The notes under the pieces are model-generated. The model did no database searches and was not told the origin of the DNA. It saw nothing but the letters and a program-made list of their open reading frames with translations. Below, in pieces: positions 19,590 through 29,099 of a DNA stretch of 64,000 bases. Numbering within the stretch: position 1 is the first letter of the stretch; the number at the start of each line of letters is the position of its first letter. Source of the DNA: Candidatus Eiseniibacteriota bacterium. Lineage in GTDB: Bacteria > Eisenbacteria > RBG-16-71-46. The position numbers and the translations under genes were made by a program. The DNA is taken from positions 1 to 64,000 of the forward strand of contig JADJLL010000012.1 in assembly GCA_016710095.1 (NCBI GenBank), in the 5' to 3' direction.

Positions 19590-19913
19590 GTCGAGAGCAT
19601 TCCTTTGCGGGAACGATGCCAGCCCCAGCGGCGGCGCCGGTGGGGCGGCGATGCAACGTTTCGCCGCGCGACCATAGGTCCGCAAAAACATGGGCGTCAA
19701 GCGCATGGGGCGTTTGCGGCCGCACCGGGCGCGGGCGGCGAGAACGCGCTCCCGGCGCGGGCCGAGCGGGGCCGCCCGCCCGGCGCTGCGGCGCCCGCGC
19801 GGCGGCCGTGACGAGGTCGCGACAGCGGCGGGTGGGCCGCTTCCCGGACACGGACCGGGGCGGCCGCCTGTCGCGTCCGCCCCGGCTTCTCCCCGCCTGA
19901 CCCGCACCACCCG
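19590..19913. other. Intergenic region after the hydrogenase operon
   Basis: About 320 very GC-rich bases with no supported gene. A symmetric hairpin at 19770-19807 (GGCCGCC/GGCGGCC with inner GGCGC/GCGCC) could end the hydrogenase transcript, although it lacks a T-run. The promoter of the HD gene should lie in the lower part. Confidence 0.35.
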
Positions 19914-21844
19914 CTACCCGATCTGCTTGCCTCTCGAGGTGTAGTGCGTGTGCAGCAGCTCATGGCTCTTGTGGCCACAGGGGCCATCGGTGAGGAACTC
20001 GGTGTAGAGCCGCAGCACCGCCGGGTTTTCGTGCGACTTCCGCACGGCCGAACCGGCGTCCTCGGCGTAAATGGCCTTCGCCCGCGCCTGCCGGATCTCC
20101 GGGGACGTCGGGATGGGCTGGCCGCCGCCGCCCAGGCACCCGCCCGGGCAGCCCATGAACTCGATGAAGTGGCACTCCGAGAACGGGCCGCCGGCGCGGA
20201 TGTCCTCCATCACCCGCTTGGCGTTGGCGGTGCCGTGCGCGACGGCGACCTTCAAGGTGACGCCCTTCAGGAAGTCGAAACTCGGGACGTGCTTGCGGAT
20301 GATCTCGGGCACCTCGGCCGCGACCTGCGGGATCGGCAGCTCGATCATGCGCACGCCCTCGAACCCGCGGACGGGAACGATGTTCGCGTGCTCGAACAGC
20401 TTCTCGACCTTCAGCCCCGTGACCAGCTCGATCACCGTGCGCAGCGCCGCCTCCATCACGCCGCCCGTGGCGCCGAAGATCACGCCCGAGCCGGTGGCGT
20501 CGCCGAACGGATCGTCGAAGCCGCTCTTCGCGAGCGTCGGCAGGTGGATGCCGGCCTCCTGGATCATCTGCGCCATCTCGCGCGTCGTGAGCCCGAAGTC
20601 GACGTCCTTGAAGCCGCTCGATCCCATCTCGGGACGGTTGCACTCGAACTTCTTCGCCGAGCACGGCATGAGCGCGACGGTCACGATGTCCTTCGGGTCG
20701 ATGCCGTTGCGCTGCGCGTACCACGTCTTGATGACCGCGCCGAACATCTGCTGCGGGCTCTTCGCGCTCGAGAGGTTGGGGATGTACTCCGGATAGAAGT
20801 GCTCGAGGAACTTGACCCAACCGGGCGAACAACTGGTGAACTGCGGCAGCGCCGTGGGCTGCTTCTTCACGAGCGCGTCGTGGAGCCGCACGAGCAGCTC
20901 GGTGCCTTCCTCGAGGATCGTGAGGTCGGCCGTGAAGTTCGTGTCGAACACCTTGTCGAACCCCGCGAGCTTGAGCGCGGTGTTGAGCTGGCCGGTCATG
21001 GGGACGCCCGGCTCGAGCCCGAAGCACTCGCCGATCGCGGCGCGCGGGCTCGGCGCGGTCTGGATCACCACGTGCTTCGTGGGATCGTCGATCGCACGCC
21101 AGACTTCGTCCGACGTGTCGTTCGCGTGCAGCGCACCGGTCGGGCAGCGGTTGATGCACTGCCCGCAGTTGATGCACACGACTTCGGCGAGCGCCTTGTC
21201 GAGGTACGTCGAGATGCGGGTCTCGTGCCCGCGCCCGATCGCCTCGAGCACGCCGACTTCCTGCAGGTCGATGCACGTGCGCACGCAGCGGCGGCAGAGG
21301 ATGCACTTGTCCATGTCGCGCACCACGGAGTAGCTCGACTCGTCCTTCGGGATGCGCGAGGTCTTCACGTGCCCGAAGCGGTAGAAGTCGACGCCGTACT
21401 CCTTGGCGAGCGTCTGCAGCTCGCAGTTGTTGTTCCGCTTGCAGCTGTAGCACTCGCCGCAGTGCGTCGAGAGCATGAGGTCCACGATGTGCCGCCGCGC
21501 CTGGCGCACCTTGCGCGTGTGCGTGTGGACCTTGAGCGGGCTCGTCACCGGATACGCGCACGCCGCCTGCAGCGTGCGCTGCCCTTCGACTTCGACGACG
21601 CACACGCGGCACACGCCCGCGACCTTCAGGTCGGGGTGATGGCACAGCGTGGGAATGTGCACGCCGACCTTCTTCGCCGCCTCGAGCAGCGAAGTGCCGA
21701 TCGGCACCTTCACGTCCTGTCCGTCGATCTGCACGCTCACTTCGCCGCCGATCGCCTTGCTCGAGTCGGGCGGATAGTTCAGCGGACGCGGGTTCTGGCT
21801 CACGGGCGCGCGATCCGTGCCGGGATGGGTCTCCTTCACGGTGC

Positions 21845-21848
<4 letters not shown>
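19914..21848 (-). CDS. hydA: [FeFe] hydrogenase catalytic subunit, HydA/NuoG-like
   Basis: Catalytic subunit (644 residues) reducing protons or oxidising hydrogen. In order: [2Fe-2S] domain (HIPTLCHHPDLKVAGVCRVC), His-liganded cluster (HCGECYSCKRNNNCEL), two [4Fe-4S] clusters (CILCRRCVRTC, CINCGQCINRCP), then the H-cluster domain with L1 TSCSPGW (about 339), L2 MPCSAKK (about 392) and L3 GCPGGCLGGGG (about 566) and the small-subunit-like tail. L1 normally reads TSCCPGW; here the second Cys is Ser. The start overlaps the hydB stop in an ATGA. With hydB and hydC it matches the trimeric NAD-linked, often electron-bifurcating HydABC type. No hydE, hydF or hydG maturase gene is in the window. Confidence 0.95.
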
Positions 21849-23062
<1,214 letters not shown>

Positions 23063-23066
23063 GGCG

Positions 23067-23636
23067 TCAACCTTTCGCCGCGGCGAGCGCGGGCTGAGGG
23101 TGAGCGGCCGGGTGCACCGGCGCCGAAGGCGCCGAAGGCTGCGCGGCGTGCGCGCCGAAGACCTTGCGGCAGTCCTCGACGATCGCGTGCACGCGATCCG
23201 GCGTGACCTTCGTGTAGACGCGGTCGTTCACGAGCAGCGCGGGACCCTGGTCGCACAGACCGAGGCACGCCGCCCACTCGAGCGTGAAGCGCCCGTCACG
23301 CGTGGTCTCGCCGAACGCGATACCGAGCTCGTTCTCGAGCTGCCGCGCGACCGGCGCGGTGCGCGCGAGCTCGCACGAGATCGTGCGGCACAGCCGCATC
23401 ACGAACCGCCCGCGCGGCCGGTGGTCGAGGAACGCGTAGAACGACACCACGCCGTAGACCTCGGCGGGATGCAGTCCCAGTTCGTCGGCGACGACCTGCA
23501 TGGCGAAGTCCGGCACGCACGACTGCGCCGCCTGCAGGTCCTGCAGGATCGGAAGCAGCGCGTCCCGCGTGCGGCCGTGGCGCTCGACGAGCGCACGGAT
23601 GTCGTCCTGGAGTTTCTGCTGGCTACCGACGAGCAT
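23067..23636 (-). CDS. hydC: NuoE-like [2Fe-2S] subunit of the hydrogenase
   Basis: Thioredoxin-fold [2Fe-2S] subunit of 189 residues passing electrons between the flavin subunit and HydA. The four Cys ligands are visible as C in MRLCRTISC (two) and in AACLGLCDQGP (two). EVYGVVSFYAFLDH is the family's core helix. The last 25 residues are a disordered Ala/Pro/His tail. The start at 23636 has GGAGG 6 bases upstream and overlaps the end of the response-regulator gene by 14 bases, tying the signalling and enzyme genes into one transcript. Confidence 0.93.
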   Translation of the reverse strand: MLVGSQQKLQDDIRALVERHGRTRDALLPILQDLQAAQSCVPDFAMQVVADELGLHPAEVYGVVSFYAFLDHRPRGRFVMRLCRTISCELARTAPVARQLENELGIAFGETTRDGRFTLEWAACLGLCDQGPALLVNDRVYTKVTPDRVHAIVEDCRKVFGAHAAQPSAPSAPVHPAAHPQPALAAAKG

Positions 23637-24018
23637 GGCCGGCCTCCGTTTTCGCGAGCAGCTCGCGCACCTTGCGCAGCAGCTCGGCGGGCGGGACGGG
23701 CTTCTCGAAGAAGGCGTCCACGGGCACGAGATCGGCGTCGCTCCCGAACGACATGCCGGTCACCTTGCCCACGCTGGTGAGCATCACGATCGGGAGCGTG
23801 CGGCCCGCGCGGCGGATGTCCTGCGCCATCGCGATCCCGTCGTCGGGCTGCTCCATCATCACGTCGAGGACCATGAGCTCGGGGTCGTACGACTCGAGCT
23901 CCTTCATGCCGGCGGCGCGGCTCGCGGCGATGCGCACGTCGTGACCTTCCGCCTTCAGGAACAGCGAGAGTGCGTACGTGATATCCGGGTCGTCGTCGAC
24001 CACGAGAATCCTGGCCAT
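23623..24018 (-). CDS. Single-domain response regulator in the hydrogenase operon
   Basis: A stand-alone receiver of 131 residues (start 24018, MARILVVDDDPD). The acidic pair DDD, the phospho-acceptor Asp in VLDVMMEQPDDG (about residue 54), the Thr/Ser of MLTSV and the Lys of FEKPV are all present. There is no DNA-binding or enzymatic output domain. It follows the GAF-kinase gene after about 23 bases and overlaps hydC. It could be a phosphate shuttle or act by protein contact. Confidence 0.92.
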   Translation of the reverse strand: MARILVVDDDPDITYALSLFLKAEGHDVRIAASRAAGMKELESYDPELMVLDVMMEQPDDGIAMAQDIRRAGRTLPIVMLTSVGKVTGMSFGSDADLVPVDAFFEKPVPPAELLRKVRELLAKTEAGHARR

Positions 24019-24041
24019 GAGTGACTCTCCCTTCGTTGGCT

Positions 24042-25850
24042 TCACACGCCTGCGGGTACCGTGCAGGCGAACTCGATACGAAACGTGGTGCCGGCCCCTT
24101 CGCGGCTCGACACCGTGACCTGCCCGCGCCACCGCTCCACGAGGTGGCGCACGATCGCGAGGCCCAGCCCGGTGCCGGATTCCTCGACCGCGCGAGCGTT
24201 GGGCGCGCGGTAGAACTCCTGGAACAACTGCGTCAGCGATTCCTCGGGAATGCCGATCCCGGTGTCGGTGACGTCGAGGCGGGCACGGCCGTCCTCCGAC
24301 GCGAGCGACACGAGCACGCTGCCTTCCTTCGTGTACTTCACGGCGTTGCTCACGACGTTGCTCACGATCCGGTCGAGATCCACGGCGTCGCACTCGACCC
24401 ACACCGGCTCCTCGGGCAGCCGGCACACGAGCGACACACCCTTCTCCTCGGCCACGGTGCGGAAGCGCTCGGCCGCGTCGTGCGTCGAGGCCGCGAGATC
24501 GAGCGTGCGCGGCTGCGCGGTCGCGAGGTCGGCCTTGCCCGCCGCGAGACTCAGCAGGTCGTCGACGAGCGTGTGCAGCGAACGGAGCCGGCGCTGCGCA
24601 CGCTCGAGCAGTTCGTTCTGCTCGGCGTTCAGCGCGCCCGCGTAGCCGCCGGACAACGTGAGCAGCAGGCTCTCGGTGACGCGCACGGGCGAGCGCAGTT
24701 CGTGCGTGGTCATGCGCAGGAAGCGCGACTTGTCGCGGTCGAGCTCGGCGAGCAGCCGGTACGCCTTCGCGTGCTCGATCGCGACGCCGCCCTGCGCGGC
24801 GACCGCCTGCAGGAACTCGACGTCCTCCTCGCCGAAGCGATGGCCGGGCGAGCCGTACGCGCGCAGCACGCCGAGCGCGCCGCTGCGCCCCGGGATCGCG
24901 ACGCTCAACATGGTGGCGATGCCTTCCTCGCGCACGCGTTCGGCGTGCCACACGCGCTCGTCGGTGGTCACGTCGCGCACGTGCGTGACGCCGTCGTGCA
25001 GCGTGTCGCGATCGAGCCGCGAGCGCGCCATCTCACCCGGCACCTCGAGCCGGTAGTCCTGGCTCAGTCCCCAGCTCGCGGCGAACTCGACCTGCGAGCC
25101 CGCGCCGTCGAGCAGGCGGATCGCGGCGGCGCGGCAACCGAGCACGTGCGCGCCCGCTTCGCAGATTCGCTCGAGCACTTCGTCGAGATCGAGCGACGAC
25201 GCGATGTCGCGCACGCCGTCGTACAGGCTGCCGAGCTCGGTCTCGCGGCGGCGCAGGCGGCGCGCGATGCTCATGCAGCAGTACGCGAGCACCCAGCACG
25301 CGACCGCGAAGAACGACACCGACGCGAGCACGAACACCGGATCGTGGTGCCGCGGAGGCTGCAGGATCGCGACGTGCGGCGACACCCCGGCGAACTCGAG
25401 CGCCGCGACGAGCGCGACGAGCCCGGGCGCGAGTCCGACGTACAGGAAGCCGAGCTTGTGCGGCAGCAGCAGCGACGCGATGGCGATGTGGAACAGGAAG
25501 AACACCGCGACCGGGCTCTCGGCGCCGCCGGTGAGCGACATGAGTTCGGCGATCGTGATCCAGTCGAGCGCGATCTGCAGCCGCGTGAAGCGTTCGAACA
25601 TCGCGGTGTCGCCCGCGCGGCGGCGGCGCAGCCACCAGAGGATGAAGAAGAGCCCGGCGTTGTACGCGAGGATCGCGAAGCCCGTCGCCGTGAGCCGGGC
25701 CGCCGGCAGCGGCGCGCCGAGCACGCTCGCCGCGAGCGGCGCACCGAGCACGACCGCCGCGCCCGCGAGCCAGCGCAGCGAGATGAGCCAATCCACGCTG
25801 CGGACCAGTTCCTGCTGAACGAGCGGCACGCGGTGCGCGAGGCGCTTCAT
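24042..25850 (-). CDS. Membrane histidine kinase with GAF domain
   Basis: Sensor kinase of about 602 residues. Start at 25850 (MKRLAHRVPL) overlaps the previous stop in an ATGA. About six hydrophobic helices (roughly 20-200) form a membrane module, followed by a GAF domain (about 220-365), the HisKA H-box TTHELRSPVRV with the phospho-His near 395, and a HATPase domain with N box NVVSNAVKYT and G boxes DTGIGIPEE and GTGLGLAIVRH. Its genetic position inside the hydrogenase operon suggests it senses membrane or quinone redox state or a small ligand, but no ligand residues are recognisable. Confidence 0.92.
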   Translation of the reverse strand: MKRLAHRVPLVQQELVRSVDWLISLRWLAGAAVVLGAPLAASVLGAPLPAARLTATGFAILAYNAGLFFILWWLRRRRAGDTAMFERFTRLQIALDWITIAELMSLTGGAESPVAVFFLFHIAIASLLLPHKLGFLYVGLAPGLVALVAALEFAGVSPHVAILQPPRHHDPVFVLASVSFFAVACWVLAYCCMSIARRLRRRETELGSLYDGVRDIASSLDLDEVLERICEAGAHVLGCRAAAIRLLDGAGSQVEFAASWGLSQDYRLEVPGEMARSRLDRDTLHDGVTHVRDVTTDERVWHAERVREEGIATMLSVAIPGRSGALGVLRAYGSPGHRFGEEDVEFLQAVAAQGGVAIEHAKAYRLLAELDRDKSRFLRMTTHELRSPVRVTESLLLTLSGGYAGALNAEQNELLERAQRRLRSLHTLVDDLLSLAAGKADLATAQPRTLDLAASTHDAAERFRTVAEEKGVSLVCRLPEEPVWVECDAVDLDRIVSNVVSNAVKYTKEGSVLVSLASEDGRARLDVTDTGIGIPEESLTQLFQEFYRAPNARAVEESGTGLGLAIVRHLVERWRGQVTVSSREGAGTTFRIEFACTVPAGV

Positions 25851-27004
25851 CGCGCCACCTCCGGCGAAGCGTTCGCCGCACCCAACCCGCACTCCAGCTC
25901 GACCGTGAACGTCGCGCCGCAGCCCGGCTCGCTGTCCACGCGCACGCCGCCGCCGTAGAGCGCCGCGAGACGGCGCACGATCGAAAGTCCGAGCCCGCTG
26001 CCGTCCACGTGCGCGTTGCCCGCGGTGCGGATCCGCACGAACTCCTGGAAGAGCCGCGCGGCCTCCTCACGCGTGAGCCCCGCGCCGGTGTCCGCGACCT
26101 CGAGCGTCGCGCGCTCACCCGCTCTCGCGATCGTCACGTCCACGCGCCCGCCGTCGCGGTTGTACTTCACCGCGTTCGACAGCAGGTTGTGCAGGATCAT
26201 GTCGATCTCACCGCGGTCGGCGGCGAGCACGACCGGCGTGCCCGCATGCAGTTCGAGCGTGATCCCGCGCGCGGCCGCGGGACCCGCGACGGTCTCCATC
26301 GCGGCGGCGGCGGCCTCCGCGAGGTCCACGTCCGCGAGCCGGCGATCGAGATGCCCGGACTCGATGCGCGTGAGATCGAGAAGGTCGCGGATCATGCGCT
26401 GCATGCCGCCGAGCCGCGCGTGGCAGCGCTCGAGCACGCCGTCGTACGCCGCGATCTCGGGACCCAGCGCGCGCGTGCTCAGGATGTCGAGCGACGACGT
26501 CACCGCGGCGAGCGGCGCCTTGAGTTCGTGCCCGAGCACGCGCACGAACTCGAACCGCACCTGGCGCTTCTCGTCGGCGAGGCGTCGCGCCTGCCGCGCG
26601 AGCAGCAGCCGCGACGACGCTTTCGTGAGCACGGCACGCAGTTCGTCCGGCGTGAAGGGCTTCGCGAGGAAGTCGAACGCGCCGCGCTGCGTGGCCGTGA
26701 CGGCGGTCTCGATCGTCGCGTACGCGGTGATCATCACGACGAGCAGGTCGAGATGGCGCTTCGCGAGCTCGTCGAGCACCTCGAGCCCGCTCAGGCCCGG
26801 CATCTTGTGATCGAGCAGCAGCAGGTCGGGCGGCGTCCGCGCGACGTGCTCGAGCGCGGCCTCGCCGGACTCGGCGGCATCCACGACGAACGCGATCTCG
26901 ACGCCCAGCTCGGGCAGCGAGACGTGGCACTCCCGCAGCGCGCGCGTCACCGCGAGCCGCATGCCGGCTTCGTCGTCCACCACGAGTATGCGAAGCGTTT
27001 CCAT
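25847..27004 (-). CDS. Receiver-histidine kinase hybrid in the hydrogenase operon
   Basis: Cytosolic protein of about 385 residues (start 27004, METLRILVVDDEAG). An N-terminal receiver has its phospho-Asp in LLLDHKMPG, Thr in ITAYATIET and Lys in LAKPFTP. A HisKA domain (VLGHELKAPLAAV) and a HATPase domain (NLLSNAVKYN, DTGAGLT, GSGLGLSIVRR) follow. Such a layout can accept phosphate from an upstream kinase and then control its own kinase activity. It lies 35 bases after the hydrogenase-like kinase, whose direct partner it probably is, and overlaps the GAF kinase by 4 bases. Confidence 0.92.
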   Translation of the reverse strand: METLRILVVDDEAGMRLAVTRALRECHVSLPELGVEIAFVVDAAESGEAALEHVARTPPDLLLLDHKMPGLSGLEVLDELAKRHLDLLVVMITAYATIETAVTATQRGAFDFLAKPFTPDELRAVLTKASSRLLLARQARRLADEKRQVRFEFVRVLGHELKAPLAAVTSSLDILSTRALGPEIAAYDGVLERCHARLGGMQRMIRDLLDLTRIESGHLDRRLADVDLAEAAAAAMETVAGPAAARGITLELHAGTPVVLAADRGEIDMILHNLLSNAVKYNRDGGRVDVTIARAGERATLEVADTGAGLTREEAARLFQEFVRIRTAGNAHVDGSGLGLSIVRRLAALYGGGVRVDSEPGCGATFTVELECGLGAANASPEVAR

Positions 27005-27039
27005 GGCCGCCTGCCTGGCGGCGCCCGACCCAACGAGCG

Positions 27040-29070
27040 TCAGCCCTTCCGGGGAATCGTGACGGTGAACGTACTGCCCGTGGGCCCCTGCTCCGGGTCG
27101 GAACGCGACACCACATGAATGTCGCCGCCGTGCAGCTTGACGATGCCGTAGCTGACGGACAGTCCGAGACCGGTGCCCTTGCCCATGGGCTTGGTCGTGA
27201 AGAACGGATCGAAGAGACGCGGCAGGTGTTCGGGCGCGATGCCCGTGCCGGTGTCCTCGACTTCGAACGTGACGCGCTGCGCTTCGTCGGACATGCGCAG
27301 CGTGATGACGCCGCCGTTCGGCATCGCGCCGACGGCGTTCGACAGCAGGTTCGCGAGCACCTGCACGATCTGGTCGCGATCGAGTTCGGCCGTCGCGTCC
27401 GCGAGACGGCGTTCGGTGCGCACGGTGACGCCGGCCGGGATCGTGGTCGCGCGCAGCGCGAGGTCGGCGATCTCGGGACACGTCACACGGGCGCGCGCGA
27501 GCTTGTTCTGGCGAGCGAAGTGGAGCAGGCCGGAGACGATGCGCTTGCAGCGCTCGGCTTGCTCGGTGATGAGGGCGAGGTCTTCCACAATTCCGGCGCC
27601 TCCGGCGCCGTCGTATCCCGGGAAGCCCGCGGGTGTGCCGGCGCCGTTCGCCGTCGCGCCGAGCTTCGCGCGGCATTCGTCGAGCAGCAGGTGCGAGTAC
27701 ATGAGCACGATGCCGAGCGGGTTGTTGACCTCGTGCGCGATGCCGGCGGCGAGCTGGCCCATGCTCGCGAGCTTCTCGGACTGCACGAGCGCTTCCTGCG
27801 CCGCCGCCAGTTCGCGCAGCGTGATGCGCAGCTGCTCGATCGTGTGCGGCAGGCACATGGCCGACTCGGCCAGGTTCTCGTGGATCGCGATCGCGTGCCC
27901 GACGCACGAGTCGTAGCCGCACGCGCCGCAGTTCAGTTCGTCGGACGCGCTCGCCTTGCCCATGCGAGCGAGGATCGCTTCGACGGTCTCACGTTGCGGC
28001 GTGCCGATGCGCTGGTCGTGCGCGTGCCACTCGCGCCGCAGGTTCACGCTCTCGAACAGCGTCATCTGCGCTTCCCAGTTCTCGCGATCGAGCGCGTGCA
28101 GCCGCGCGGCGACGTGCGCGCGCACCTGCGCCTGCTTCTGGAACAGCGACCGCTCGCTCGTCATCCCGGGGCCCGACACGCAGCCTTCGCAGCACAGCGC
28201 TTCGAGCAGGCGCGCGCCGAGATCGCCCGCGGCGAACTCGCGCACGCCTTCCACCAGATGGCGCCGCCCCTGCGTCGCGATCACTTCACCCGTGAGCAGG
28301 TCCTCGTCCATGCCCGCGGCGCGCACGATGCCGCGGCTCACCGGGAACAGTCCGCCGAGGCCGCCGTGCGGCGGATCGAAGTCGCGCGCGGTCGCGTCGC
28401 CGAACGCGACGCCGCCTTCGGCGAGCATCTGGCGCAGCTCGCCGAACGTGAGCACGACGTCCACCTCGCCCGCGACCTCGGGGTCCTGCGCCTCGAGCTT
28501 CTTCGCGATGCACGGCCCGAGGAACACGACCGCGAGCGCCTCGCCGTGCAGCTTCCGCATCACGCGCGCCATCGCGATCATCGGCGACACGATCGGCGCG
28601 AGCGCCGCCGTCTGAGCGGGCGCGTGGCGCTCCACGTAGCGCGCGGTCGCCGGGCACGTGGTCGAGATCCAGCGGCGTTCCGGATCCTCGGCCAGCAGCC
28701 GCGCGTACTCGCGCGCGACGAGGTCGGCGCCGAACGAGACTTCCGCGGCGTAGGTGAATCCCAGCGCCCGCAACGTGCCTGCGAGCGCGGCGCCGCCGGC
28801 GCCGGGGAACTCCGCGGGGAAGCTCGGCGCCACGATCGCCGCGACCTCGCGGCCCGACGCGATCAACGCGCGCGCTTCGTCCACGCTGCTGCGCAGGAGC
28901 TTGGCGTGCTGCGAGCACACGCGCACGCAGTTGCCGCACGCGATGCAGCGCTCGGCGATGACGCGCGCCTGTCCCTCGGTGATCCGGATCGCCTTCACCG
29001 GGCACTCCCGCACGCACGCGTAGCACATGCGGCAGCGTTCGGTGACGGTGGTGATGAAAGCGGTGCTCAC
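27040..29070 (-). CDS. Hydrogenase-like H-cluster domain fused to a histidine kinase (putative H2/redox sensor)
   Basis: About 676 residues from a GTG start at 29070 (VSTAFITTVTERC). In order: two [4Fe-4S] clusters (Cys 13/16/19/23 and 42/45/48/52); an [FeFe]-hydrogenase large-subunit-type domain with degenerate motifs L1 TTCPATARY (about 138), L2 GPCIAKK (about 185) and L3 CCEGCVSGPG (about 291), which still offer four Cys for an H-cluster; an extra Fe-S motif NCGACGYDSC with a later Cys (about 378-410); HisKA H-box GIAHEVNNPLG (about 445); and HATPase ending GKGTGLGLSVSYG. No membrane helix. The domain resembles group C/D sensory hydrogenases (HydS), but the fused kinase is unusual. It lies between the hydA-like gene and the receiver-kinase, so sensing of hydrogen or redox state is inferred. 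Confidence 0.9.
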   Translation of the reverse strand: MSTAFITTVTERCRMCYACVRECPVKAIRITEGQARVIAERCIACGNCVRVCSQHAKLLRSSVDEARALIASGREVAAIVAPSFPAEFPGAGGAALAGTLRALGFTYAAEVSFGADLVAREYARLLAEDPERRWISTTCPATARYVERHAPAQTAALAPIVSPMIAMARVMRKLHGEALAVVFLGPCIAKKLEAQDPEVAGEVDVVLTFGELRQMLAEGGVAFGDATARDFDPPHGGLGGLFPVSRGIVRAAGMDEDLLTGEVIATQGRRHLVEGVREFAAGDLGARLLEALCCEGCVSGPGMTSERSLFQKQAQVRAHVAARLHALDRENWEAQMTLFESVNLRREWHAHDQRIGTPQRETVEAILARMGKASASDELNCGACGYDSCVGHAIAIHENLAESAMCLPHTIEQLRITLRELAAAQEALVQSEKLASMGQLAAGIAHEVNNPLGIVLMYSHLLLDECRAKLGATANGAGTPAGFPGYDGAGGAGIVEDLALITEQAERCKRIVSGLLHFARQNKLARARVTCPEIADLALRATTIPAGVTVRTERRLADATAELDRDQIVQVLANLLSNAVGAMPNGGVITLRMSDEAQRVTFEVEDTGTGIAPEHLPRLFDPFFTTKPMGKGTGLGLSVSYGIVKLHGGDIHVVSRSDPEQGPTGSTFTVTIPRKG

Positions 29071-29083
29071 GGCGACACTCGGT

Positions 29084-29098
29084 CCCCGCTCGGCGGGG
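29084..29098 (-). other. Hairpin between the second hydA and the sensor kinase
   Basis: A perfect 6-base stem (CCCCGC/GCGGGG, 3-base loop) lies 1 base after the second hydA stop and 13 bases before the kinase GTG. No T-run follows, so it is more likely to stabilise messenger RNA or limit kinase translation than to terminate. Confidence 0.4.
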
Positions 29099-29099
29099 C

